Below, piece after piece: positions 19,504-27,079 of a stretch of DNA of 64,000 nucleotides. Source of the stretch: Achromobacter mucicolens. GTDB taxonomy: Bacteria; Pseudomonadota; Gammaproteobacteria; Burkholderiales; Burkholderiaceae_B. Location: positions 56,984 through 120,983 of the forward strand of contig NZ_CADIJP010000020.1 of the NCBI RefSeq assembly GCF_902859725.1, written 5' to 3'. The notes beneath the pieces are model-generated. The model had not been told where the DNA came from. It did not search any database and saw only the letters and a list, made by a program, of their open reading frames with translations. Each line of letters opens with the position of its first letter. Position 1 is the stretch's first letter. The position numbers and the translations under genes are program-made.

Positions 19504-21389
19504 TGCAGTGACTCCTTGATCTGTTCGAGGGCGTTAGGGTCTTCCATGGTGGTCAGGTCGCCGGGATCGCGCGACTCGCATACCGCGACGATCGCGCGGC
19601 GCAGCACCTTGCCGGAACGGGTCTTGGGCAGCGCGCCCACGAACCGGATCCTGGCCGGCCTTGCCACCGCCCCAAGCTGTTCTTCCACCAGGCGCATGAT
19701 ATCGCCTTCCAGCTGCTTTGCCGCTTCCGGCGTGTCGGCGCCGGCGGGATTCTTCAGCACGGCAAATGCCATGGCGACCTGCCCCTTCAGCGGATCGGAC
19801 ACCCCCACCACCGCGCATTCGGCAATGCCGCTGTGGCTGTTGACGGATTCCTCGATTTCGCGCGTGCCCAACCGGTGTCCCGCCACGTTGATCACGTCGT
19901 CCGTGCGGCCCAGGATGAACCAGTAGCCGTCGGCATCCACCCGCCCCCAGTCGAAGGTCGAATACACCTGCCGGCCCGGAATCGACGTGAAATAGGTCTC
20001 GACGAAGCGCGCGTCGTCGCCCCAGATGGTGGACATGGCGCCGGGCGGCAGCGGCGGCACGATGGCCACCACGCCCTTCTGCTCGGGGCCCAGGTCTTCG
20101 CCGGTGGACTCGCTGACGATGCGCGCGTCAAAGCCGTAGACGGGGAACGAGGGGCTGCCGAACCGGGTGGGGACTTTTTCGATGCCGGGTTGCGCCGACA
20201 GGATTGGCCAGCCCGATTCCGTCTGCCAGTAGTTGTCGATGATGGGCTTGCCCAGCCCTTCGGAGATCCATTGCGCGGTCGGCTCGTCAAGCGGCTCCCC
20301 GGCCAGGTAGACAGCGCGCAGGGTGGACAGGTCGTGCCGCTTGAGCAGCGCGGGATCCTGGCGTTTGAGCACGCGCACGGCCGTGGGCGCCGAGAAGAGC
20401 GTATTCACGCCGTACTGCTCGACCAGCTTCCAGAGGATCGCGCCATCCGGGCGGACGGGCGTCCCTTCGTACAGGATGGTCGACTGTCCGCCGATGAGCG
20501 GCCCGTAGACAATGTAGGAATGCCCCACTACCCAGCCGATGTCGCTGGTGCAGAAATAGGTGTCGCCGGGGCGGCCGTCGAACAGGTACTCCATCGACGA
20601 GGCCAGCGCGACGGCATAGCCGCCTGTGTCGCGCTGCACGCCCTTGGGACGGCCGGTGGTGCCGGAGGTGTAGAGGATGTAGCTGGGCTCGGAGGATTCC
20701 AGCCATGCGACAGGCACCCGGGCGCCGCGGTGGCGTTCGCGCAGCGTCGCGTAGTCCAGGTCGCGCCCGGCCACCGGCTCGAACGGCGCCAGGCCGCGAT
20801 CGAACACCACCACCGACGCGGGCGGCGACTTGGCCAGGCCCAACGCACGGTCCAGCAGCGGCTTGTACGGCACGACCTTGCCGGCGCGCGAGCCGCCGTC
20901 CGTGCACACCACCACCTTGGGCGCGGCGTCGTCGATGCGCTGCGCGAGGTTAACGGATGCAAACCCGCCGAACACCACCGAGTGGACCGCGCCGATCCGG
21001 GCGCACGCCAGCATCGTGAACACCGCTTCGGGCACCATGGGCATGTAAAGCAGGACCCGGTCGCCGCGTCCCACCCCCAGTTCGCGCAGCATGGCGGCGG
21101 CGGCGTTCACTTCTTCAAAGACGTCCTGCCGCGTATAGACCCGTTCGCGATCCACTTCCGTGGACACCCAGATGAGGGCCGGCTTGTCCGCCTGCGTGGG
21201 CAGCCAGCGGTCTACCGCGTTGTGGCACAGGTTGGTGCGCCCGCCAACGAACCACCTGGCGAAGGGCGGACGCGAGAAGTCCAGCACACTGTCAAATGGC
21301 GTTTCCCAGTGAATGCGGGTGGCCTCTTCGCGCCAGAACGCGTCGCGGTCATGAACCGAGCGATAGTGGAAATCCCGGGTTCTTTGCAT
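19500..21389 (-). CDS. prpE: Propionyl-CoA synthetase (acyl-CoA synthetase, PrpE type)
   Basis: AMP-forming acyl-CoA synthetase of 629 residues, the usual PrpE length and shorter than Acs. Motifs are YTSGTTGRPKGVQRDTGG (adenylate loop), NYWQTESGWPIL (acyl pocket, with the form typical of PrpE), and the C-terminal TRSGKVLRRAIVAVC carrying the regulatory lysine. The N-terminus RDAFWREEATRIHWETPFD matches PrpE. It is the first gene of an operon with glcG and a UMF1 transporter, not with the methylcitrate genes prpBCD. Propionate is the likely substrate, but other short acids or hydroxyacids are possible in this context. Confidence 0.9.
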   Translation of the reverse strand: MQRTRDFHYRSVHDRDAFWREEATRIHWETPFDSVLDFSRPPFARWFVGGRTNLCHNAVDRWLPTQADKPALIWVSTEVDRERVYTRQDVFEEVNAAAAMLRELGVGRGDRVLLYMPMVPEAVFTMLACARIGAVHSVVFGGFASVNLAQRIDDAAPKVVVCTDGGSRAGKVVPYKPLLDRALGLAKSPPASVVVFDRGLAPFEPVAGRDLDYATLRERHRGARVPVAWLESSEPSYILYTSGTTGRPKGVQRDTGGYAVALASSMEYLFDGRPGDTYFCTSDIGWVVGHSYIVYGPLIGGQSTILYEGTPVRPDGAILWKLVEQYGVNTLFSAPTAVRVLKRQDPALLKRHDLSTLRAVYLAGEPLDEPTAQWISEGLGKPIIDNYWQTESGWPILSAQPGIEKVPTRFGSPSFPVYGFDARIVSESTGEDLGPEQKGVVAIVPPLPPGAMSTIWGDDARFVETYFTSIPGRQVYSTFDWGRVDADGYWFILGRTDDVINVAGHRLGTREIEESVNSHSGIAECAVVGVSDPLKGQVAMAFAVLKNPAGADTPEAAKQLEGDIMRLVEEQLGAVARPARIRFVGALPKTRSGKVLRRAIVAVCESRDPGDLTTMEDPNALEQIKESLQ

Positions 21390-21678
21390 GTTTGTCTCCT
21401 GGTATTGTTCATAGGCCTTAAGGCTGATTGATTTTTTGTCTAATCTTTTCAGTCATTCTGGTAGGCAAACCTTGCACGAGGCTTGCCGCAAGTCAAAAAA
21501 TTCTTCCAGATGTCCACGCTGCATGGATATTTAGGGCCGCTACGTCACGAATCGGCCTTAAAAGTTTGGTAGAATCCCCGCGAAGTTGCACATAATTGTT
21601 GAATTTGCTGACATTTCGGCCTCATCCGCGGCTAATGCGCGGGTTTTTGCTGTCATTCAGTAAATCATCCCCAGGCGA

Positions 21679-22338
21679 ATGCATCGACACTCCAACCCCG
21701 CGCGATTCAATTCAACCACTGGCCATGCAAAGCGCGGTCTGCGCATGCTCGCGTTGGTTGCTTGCTTTGCGGGTCTGGCCGGATGTGCAAGCACTAGTCA
21801 AAAGTCAACCGCCCATACGTCCGAGATCGATCCCTACGAGATGGAATGGGTTGCCACCGCCGATGACCCGATCGGCATGCTGGTGGTCCAGAAATTCAAG
21901 CGTGAACGCCAACGCACCCATTCGGGTGTCGGCAGCGACAACGCCATGGTCAGCGAAGCCCTGAACCACCTGGGCATCCGCTACCGCTTCGGCGGCAGCA
22001 CCCCCGAAACCGGCTTTGACTGCAGCGGCCTGGTCGCTTACTCGGCCGAACGCGGTCTGGGCCTGAAGCTGCCCCGCAACGCCGCCGAAATCGCCCAGCA
22101 AGGCGTGTCGGTCGCCAAGAACGAACTGCAGGTCGGCGACCTCGTCTTCTTCAACACCATGGGCCGCCGCTATTCCCACGTCGGCATCTACCTGGGCGAC
22201 GACCGCTTCGTGCATTCGCCCAGCGCCGGTGGCGTGGTGCGCGTCGAAAGCATGACCATGGCCTACTGGTCCAAGCGCTACAACGGCGCCCGCCGCCTGG
22301 ACAACACCCTCATGGCGTCGGCCCGCGCGGCCAACTGA
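21679..22338 (+). CDS. NlpC/P60-family murein peptidase lipoprotein
   Basis: Exported cysteine peptidase that cuts peptidoglycan stem peptides. 219 residues. A basic N-region and hydrophobic core end in the lipobox LAGLAGC, with Cys36 as the acylated residue. The C-terminal NlpC/P60 domain has nucleophile Cys115 in FDCSGLVAY, His167 in YSHVGIYLG and a third residue near His179 (FVHSP). The domain is complete. The start is uncertain: ATG 21679 gives a long N-region, and an internal ATG at residue 23 would also leave a working signal. Upstream are 289 bases divergent from prpE; a strong terminator follows. Confidence 0.9.
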   Translation: MHRHSNPARFNSTTGHAKRGLRMLALVACFAGLAGCASTSQKSTAHTSEIDPYEMEWVATADDPIGMLVVQKFKRERQRTHSGVGSDNAMVSEALNHLGIRYRFGGSTPETGFDCSGLVAYSAERGLGLKLPRNAAEIAQQGVSVAKNELQVGDLVFFNTMGRRYSHVGIYLGDDRFVHSPSAGGVVRVESMTMAYWSKRYNGARRLDNTLMASARAAN

Positions 22339-22415
22339 CCGCCCTTCCAGATCACCACCCGTCTTCTGGGCAACATCTTCGCACGCAGGCCAACCCGCCG
22401 CCATCGTCCAAATGC

Positions 22416-22450
22416 AAAACGCCGCCCGACTTTCCGTCCGGCGGCGTTTT
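22416..22450. terminator. Rho-independent terminator after the NlpC/P60 gene
   Basis: Arms AAAACGCCGCCCGAC and GTCCGGCGGCGTTTT (one mismatch) enclose TTTCC and are followed by T-rich sequence. It also lies downstream of the converging DUF2325 gene. Confidence 0.85.
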
Positions 22451-22533
22451 CGTTTTTTCTCTTCGCGGCGATCAGGCCGCAGGCCGTATCGGCCTCCCCA
22501 GTTTGTCTTGGATGCGCGGCAAGACGCGTCCCG

Positions 22534-22857
22534 TCAATGAACGGTGCCGGCGCGCGGGCACAAGCCGCATTGCTGCAGGGCTTGTTGCATGCTGCACACG
22601 GAACGGCGACAAGCCACGACCCGGATGCCGCCGCGCTGCGCCGCGTTGCGGAAAGTCTTCATGACGTTGTGGCCAAGAAAATCGGTCAGCAGAATGACCA
22701 GTTGCGTGCCGGAAGGCAGTTGCAACGTCTTCTTTTGATGCGAGGGATCGCGCCCGCTGATGTGGTGCGTGATCGAGATGTTGTGTCCTTTGAGCAGATC
22801 GGGAATATTGCCGAGGCGGTCGGCGCCCACTACCACTGCACTAAGTCCTGCCGTCAT
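22534..22857 (-). CDS. DUF2325-domain protein
   Basis: Small cytoplasmic protein of 107 residues that is nearly all DUF2325. It starts with a Rossmann-like strand SAVVVGADRLGNIPDLL, continues with ISGRDPSHQKK and LVILLTDFLGHNVMKTFRNAA, and ends in a cysteine-rich tail: VACRRSVCSMQQALQQCGLCPRAG has four cysteines within 22 residues. The function of DUF2325 is not established; the cysteines and the RDPSHQ motif suggest metal, cluster or redox chemistry. A Fur-like box lies 32 bases upstream, implying iron-repressed expression. It stands alone, with no adjacent iron-transport gene in the window. Confidence 0.82.
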   Translation of the reverse strand: MTAGLSAVVVGADRLGNIPDLLKGHNISITHHISGRDPSHQKKTLQLPSGTQLVILLTDFLGHNVMKTFRNAAQRGGIRVVACRRSVCSMQQALQQCGLCPRAGTVH

Positions 22858-22888
22858 GATTTACCTCACTGGGTCGTTGAGCCTGGAT

Positions 22889-22909
22889 GTAATGATAATG
22901 ATTCCTATT
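22889..22909. promoter_or_regulatory. Fur-box-like site upstream of DUF2325 gene
   Basis: The run TAATGATAATGATTCCTAT matches most positions of the 19-base Fur consensus (GATAATGATAATCATTATC), including an exact AATGATAAT core. It is centred about 40 bases before the DUF2325 start codon, where a repressor would block the promoter. The surrounding 80 bases are far more AT-rich than the rest of the window. Confidence 0.6.
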
Positions 22910-23006
22910 TTTTCGTCAACTTAAATGAGATCAGTTCTTATTTAATTATTTTTATGAGCTTGTCGAAAGGGATAGCCGTCTCACCCTTCCCGCCTGAATC
23001 GCAGGC

Positions 23007-23045
23007 AAAAAAAACGCGACGTCGTAAGGACGTCGCGCTTTTTCA
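23007..23045 (-). terminator. Rho-independent terminator after cysB
   Basis: Arms CGCGACGTC and GACGTCGCG enclose GTAAG. On the minus strand a run of eight T follows the stem, placing it 22 bases past the cysB stop codon. On the plus strand five T follow as well. Confidence 0.9.
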
Positions 23046-23066
23046 CGCATGCTGCGGGGATGCGGG

Positions 23067-24011
23067 CTACTTCGGCGTGCCCTGCACCGCGTCGGTGACG
23101 ACGGCCCGGGTCAGCGACGGCGCCAGCATCTCCAGGAAGGTGTAGACGTAGTCGCGCAGGAACACGCCCGCCTTCACGCCCACGCGCGTGGTATGCGTGC
23201 CAAACAGGTGTCCCACGGGCAGGCCGACCAGATTCGAGTCGCGGCGCGGATCATAGGCAACGCCCGCGATGATGCCGATGCCCAGGCCCACGTCCACATA
23301 GGTCTTGATCACATCGGCGTCGATCGCTTCGAGCACGATGTCCGGATGAATGCCCTGGTTGGCGAAGATCTCGTCGATCGTGCTGCGGCCGGTAAAGGCC
23401 CGGTCGTAGGTCACGATGGGGTATTCGGCCAGTTGCGCCAGCGACAGGCGCTTGGCGGCGCTGGAGGTCAGCTCGGCCAGCGGATGATCGGGCCGCACCA
23501 CCACCGTGTGCTCCCACGCGTAGACCGGCAGCGTGGCCAGGCCCGGCGTCAGCGCCAGCGACTCGGTCGCCAGCGCCAGATCCGCCTGTTCATGCAGCAC
23601 CATCTCGGCCAGCTGGGCGGGGCTGCCCTCGGCCAGCGACAGGTGAACCTTGGGGAACTGCTTGCGAAACGCGGGGATCACGCGGGGCAGCAGATAGCGC
23701 GCCTGCGTGTGGGTGCAGGCAATGACCAGGCCGCCCTCGTCGCGGCGTGCGAATTCGTCGCTGACTTTTTTCAGGTTGTCGACCTCGCGCATGATGCGGT
23801 CGATCACCTGCGACACGGCCAGGCCGGGCTTGGTCAGCCCCTTGATGCGCTTGCCATGACGTTCGAAGATCTTGATGCCCAGCTCGTCCTCGAACTCGAT
23901 GATAGCCTTCGAAACGCCGGGCTGCGACGTGTAGAGCATCCGGGCGGCTTCAGTCAGGTTGAAGTCGCGCCGGATGGTTTCACGCACGAAACGAAATTGC
24001 TGGAGGTTCAT
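23067..24011 (-). CDS. cysB: LysR-family regulator CysB (sulfur assimilation)
   Basis: LysR-type activator of the cysteine/sulfate assimilation regulon, 314 residues. The N-terminal helix-turn-helix is MNLQQFRFVRETIRRDFNLTEAAR..TSQPGVSKAIIEFE, the characteristic CysB/Cbl opening. The effector domain contains IACTHTQARYLLP and SLAEGSPAQLAEMV, the ligand-binding motifs where CysB binds N-acetylserine or sulfate (the TxT and Q region). CysB and Cbl are close paralogues; the choice of CysB is from overall resemblance and genomic isolation. A 10-base-arm palindrome abuts the start codon and probably takes part in autoregulation. Confidence 0.88.
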   Translation of the reverse strand: MNLQQFRFVRETIRRDFNLTEAARMLYTSQPGVSKAIIEFEDELGIKIFERHGKRIKGLTKPGLAVSQVIDRIMREVDNLKKVSDEFARRDEGGLVIACTHTQARYLLPRVIPAFRKQFPKVHLSLAEGSPAQLAEMVLHEQADLALATESLALTPGLATLPVYAWEHTVVVRPDHPLAELTSSAAKRLSLAQLAEYPIVTYDRAFTGRSTIDEIFANQGIHPDIVLEAIDADVIKTYVDVGLGIGIIAGVAYDPRRDSNLVGLPVGHLFGTHTTRVGVKAGVFLRDYVYTFLEMLAPSLTRAVVTDAVQGTPK

Positions 24012-24040
24012 TAATTGGCCCCTGATAGACGGGCCAATTA
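24012..24040. promoter_or_regulatory. Palindrome over the cysB promoter/ribosome site
   Basis: Perfect 10-base arms TAATTGGCCC / GGGCCAATTA around a 9-base spacer end directly at the cysB ATG. On the minus strand the outer arm overlaps a TATAAT at 24042-24037, and the inner arm contains the AGGGG ribosome site. It could be a DNA operator for autorepression, or a hairpin hiding the ribosome site if transcription starts further upstream. Confidence 0.55.
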
Positions 24041-24052
24041 TAAGTAATAAGA

Positions 24053-24098
24053 ACGCCTTGCTATATGAATTATCGATATAAGCTTAGGAGCAAGGCGT
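24053..24098 (-). terminator. Stem-loop downstream of mmsA
   Basis: Arms ACGCCTTGCT and AGCAAGGCGT close an AT-rich interior that itself has short complementary segments (TATAT/ATATA). It begins 8 bases after the mmsA stop and is followed on the minus strand by T-rich sequence. Confidence 0.65.
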
Positions 24099-24105
24099 CC
24101 CTTTT

Positions 24106-25599
24106 TCAGCGCATTGAGATCGTGGTGTTCACAGTCTTGGCGTGTGCCGACCAGCGCGCGGTCACCGTCTTGGTCTGCGTCCAGAACTGCACCGCCTGCT
24201 TGCCGTTGGGACCCAGGTCGCCCAGCTTGGAGCCGCGCGAACCCGTGAAGCTGAACCACGCCACCGGCACGGGGATCGGCACGTTGATGCCCACCTGCCC
24301 CACGTCGATGTTGTTCTGGAAGTAGCGCGCCGCGCCCCCGTCCTGCGTGAATAGCGCGACGCCATTGCCGTTGGGGTTGCGGTTGATGAAGGCCACCGCG
24401 TCTTCCAGGGTATCGACACCGACGCAGCACAGGACCGGCCCGAAAATCTCTTCCGTGTAGATGGTCATGTTCTCGGCGACGCCGTCGAACACGGTCGGGC
24501 CGACGAAGTTGCCTTCCTCGAAGCCAGCCACCTTCAGGTTGCGGCCGTCCAGCAACAGCTTGGCGCCTTCGTCCACGCCCTTCTGGATCAGGCTTTCGAC
24601 GCGCTTCTTGGCGTTGGGCGACACCAGCGGACCCAGGTCGGCTTCGCGATCCGTGCCCGCGTTGACCTTGAGCTTCTTGGCGCGCTCGACAAAGTCGGGC
24701 AGCCAGTTGCGGGCCTCGCCCACCAGCACCGCCACGGACGAGGCCATGCAGCGCTGGCCGGCCGCGCCAAAGGCGGCGCCCAGCAGCTGGTTCAGGGCCA
24801 CTTCGGGATCGGCATCCGGCAGGACCACGCAGTGGTTCTTTGCGCCCATCATGGACTGGCAGCGCTTACCGGCGGCCGACGCGCGGTTGTAGATCTCGGT
24901 GCCCACGCGGGTCGAGCCGATGAACGACACCGCCTTGATGTCGGGGTGCTCGCACAGGCCGTTGGCCGTTTCGGGACCGCCGTGCACCACGTTCAGCACG
25001 CCCGGCGGCAGGCCGGCTTCCAGCGCCAATTCCGCCAGGAACAGCGACGACGTCGGATCCTGCTCGGAAGGCTTCAACACGAACGTGTTGCCGCACGCCA
25101 CGGCAATGGGGAACATGAAGCAAGGCAGCATGACCGGGAAGTTGAACGCGGTGATGCCCGCGCACACGCCCAGCGGCTGGATCAGGGTATAGACATCGAT
25201 GCCGGACGCCGCGTTTTCCGCGTACTCGCCCAGTTGCAGGTTGGCGATCGAGCAGGCGTGCTCGACCACTTCCAGGCCGCGACCGACTTCACCCTCTGCG
25301 TCCGGCAGCGTCTTGCCGTGTTCTCGGGTGATCATCTCGGCCAGCTTGCCGGTATTGGCGCGCAGCAGTTCCTGGAACTTGAGCATGACGCGCATGCGCG
25401 TGCCCTGCCCGGCGTTGCGCCAGGTCTTGAAGGCCTCCTTGGCGTTGGAGACGGCCAGGTCCAGTTCCTCGCGCGTGGCGAAGGGCACCTTGGCAACGAC
25501 CTCCTGGGTGGCGGGGTTGATCACGTCTCGCCATTCGGTGGTTTTGGACTGCACAAGCTTGCCGCCGATCAGTAGCGGAACGCGCGGGACTTCACTCAT
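24106..25599 (-). CDS. mmsA: Methylmalonate-semialdehyde dehydrogenase (CoA-acylating)
   Basis: ALDH-superfamily enzyme that converts methylmalonate semialdehyde or malonate semialdehyde, NAD and CoA to propionyl-CoA or acetyl-CoA in valine, inositol or beta-alanine breakdown. 497 residues. The catalytic Cys284 lies in FGAAGQRCMASS. Unlike hydrolytic ALDHs, the residue at the usual general-base Glu position is not acidic, as expected for CoA-acylating members (region around SMMGAKNHCVVLPDAD). The NAD-binding QPLGVCAGITAFNFPVM is clear. The start was set at MSEVPRVP, 8 bases after GAGGAG. No mmsB is adjacent; an orphan branched-chain amino-acid binding protein gene lies upstream on the same strand. 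Confidence 0.93.
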   Translation of the reverse strand: MSEVPRVPLLIGGKLVQSKTTEWRDVINPATQEVVAKVPFATREELDLAVSNAKEAFKTWRNAGQGTRMRVMLKFQELLRANTGKLAEMITREHGKTLPDAEGEVGRGLEVVEHACSIANLQLGEYAENAASGIDVYTLIQPLGVCAGITAFNFPVMLPCFMFPIAVACGNTFVLKPSEQDPTSSLFLAELALEAGLPPGVLNVVHGGPETANGLCEHPDIKAVSFIGSTRVGTEIYNRASAAGKRCQSMMGAKNHCVVLPDADPEVALNQLLGAAFGAAGQRCMASSVAVLVGEARNWLPDFVERAKKLKVNAGTDREADLGPLVSPNAKKRVESLIQKGVDEGAKLLLDGRNLKVAGFEEGNFVGPTVFDGVAENMTIYTEEIFGPVLCCVGVDTLEDAVAFINRNPNGNGVALFTQDGGAARYFQNNIDVGQVGINVPIPVPVAWFSFTGSRGSKLGDLGPNGKQAVQFWTQTKTVTARWSAHAKTVNTTISMR

Positions 25600-25692
25600 T
25601 TTGTTGCTCCTCACACTGCGTAGTCGATGCGGATGGAAATCCGCGTTCTTGGATCGAGCCGCACCCGCGGGACAGCGCCCGCGGGCTTGGCG

Positions 25693-26910
25693 CTATTTCT
25701 TCACCAGCGGGCAGGTCGAATCGGCCAGGGGCTGGAAGGCTTCGGCCGCCGGAATGGTGGCCACAAGCTTGGAATAGTCCCAGCCACCCTTGGAGTCCGC
25801 GGGCTTCTTGACTTCGTACAGGTACATATCGTGGATCACGCGGCCGTCAGGGCGAATCGACGCATTGCGCATGATGGGATCCTTGATGGGAATCTCGCGC
25901 ATCTTGTCAGCGACGACCTTGCCGTCGGTGCTGTTGGCGGCGGCCACCGCGCGCAGGTAATGCAACACGCTGGAATACACGCCCGCCTGCGTCATGGTGG
26001 GCTTGAGCCCGCGGAACGCCTTCTCGAAACGGCCCGACCACTCGCGCGTCGCGTCGTCGTGATCCCAGTAAAAGCCGTCCACGTAGGACAGTCCCTGGGC
26101 GTTCTCCAGGCCGAGCGCACGCAGGTCCGACAGGAAGATCAACAGGGAAACCAGCCGCTGCCCGCCGGCCACGATGCCGAACTCGCGCGCCTGCTTGACC
26201 GCATTGACCGTGTCCTGGCCGCCATTGGCCAGCGCCACTACCTGCGCCTTGGAGCTCTGCGCCTGCAGCAGATAGGACGCGAAGTCGGGCGCGTTCAGCG
26301 GGTGGCGCACATTGCCGGCCACCGTGCCGCCCAGCGCCTTCACCGCCTTGGCCGTGTCGGCCTCCAGCGAGTGGCCGAACGCGTAGTCGACGGTGATGAA
26401 GAACCAGGACTTGCCGCCCTCGCGCACGGTGGCCTTGGCGCCGCCCGCGGACTGCGAGTAGGTGTCGAACATCCAGTGAAAGCCGACCGGCGAGCAGTCC
26501 TTGTTGGTCAACGCCGTGGTGGCCGGGCCGGAGAACATCACGACCTTGTTCTTTTCGCGGGCAATGCCCTGCACGGCGAGCGCGACCGCGGAATTGGTTA
26601 GGTCGGCAATGGCGGTGACGCCGTCGCGGTCGAACCATTCGCGCGCCCGGGCGGCGCCCACGTCGGCCTTGTTCTGGTTGTCCGCGGACACCAGATCGAT
26701 CTTCATGCCCTTGCACTCCGCGGCAAGGCAGTCGTCGATGGCCAACTGCGCCGCGGCGACCGAGCCTGCGCCCCCCATGCCGGCGTAGGTGCCGGACATA
26801 TCCGTCAGAATGCCGATCTTCACTGGCGGCTTGTCCGCCGCATGGGCCTGCCCAAGCAAACCGGCGCCCAGACACAAGCCTGCGGCGAGCCCGCGTGCGT
26901 GCAATTTCAT
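25693..26910 (-). CDS. Branched-chain amino acid ABC transporter substrate-binding protein
   Basis: Periplasmic binding protein of the LivJ/LivK (Peripla_BP_6) type, 405 residues. The Sec signal runs through MKLHARGLAAGLCLGAGL to the QAHA cleavage site, followed by the first strand VKIGILTDMSGTYAGMGG. Mid-chain FFITVDYAFGHSLE and VRHPLNAPDFASYL are typical. The start is fixed by AGGAGA 7 bases before the ATG. No permease or ATPase gene (livHMGF) is present nearby, so it must work with a transporter encoded elsewhere or serve as a sensor. It reads toward mmsA (93 bases away) and is divergent from a LysR gene. The substrate could be an aromatic or other acid, as in many such proteins. Confidence 0.88.
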   Translation of the reverse strand: MKLHARGLAAGLCLGAGLLGQAHAADKPPVKIGILTDMSGTYAGMGGAGSVAAAQLAIDDCLAAECKGMKIDLVSADNQNKADVGAARAREWFDRDGVTAIADLTNSAVALAVQGIAREKNKVVMFSGPATTALTNKDCSPVGFHWMFDTYSQSAGGAKATVREGGKSWFFITVDYAFGHSLEADTAKAVKALGGTVAGNVRHPLNAPDFASYLLQAQSSKAQVVALANGGQDTVNAVKQAREFGIVAGGQRLVSLLIFLSDLRALGLENAQGLSYVDGFYWDHDDATREWSGRFEKAFRGLKPTMTQAGVYSSVLHYLRAVAAANSTDGKVVADKMREIPIKDPIMRNASIRPDGRVIHDMYLYEVKKPADSKGGWDYSKLVATIPAAEAFQPLADSTCPLVKK

Positions 26911-27043
26911 GGATTTGTCTCCTGAGTTTTTATGCGCTGAGTAGTAGCGTTGTGGCGCCGTCTTCGCGGCTTGCGGTCCCAGGGCATAGCCCAAGGCCAG
27001 CCGAACCAGTGTAGATGTGTGAAAATCAACAAGCAACACCAGA

Positions 27044-27064
27044 AATGCACATTCCTTGTGCATT
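27044..27064. promoter_or_regulatory. LysR-type operator candidate (AATGCAC-N7-GTGCATT)
   Basis: Perfect 7-base inverted repeat with a 7-base spacer, containing the T-N11-A form of LysR boxes. It sits in the 169-base divergent region just before the LysR gene and 134 bases from the binding-protein gene, where an autoregulating LysR protein would bind. A further CATGCAC lies immediately after it. Confidence 0.55.
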
Positions 27065-27079
27065 CATGCACATACAAAA

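Noticed and set aside
21605-21655. Possible attenuator hairpin with T-run in the NlpC/P60 gene leader
   Set aside because: The stem CCGCG/CGCGG is only 5 bases; too weak to call without transcript data.
22537-23145. Plus-strand frame of 202 residues opposite the DUF2325 gene
   Set aside because: Antisense to a recognised domain protein and running across a terminator and Fur-like region.
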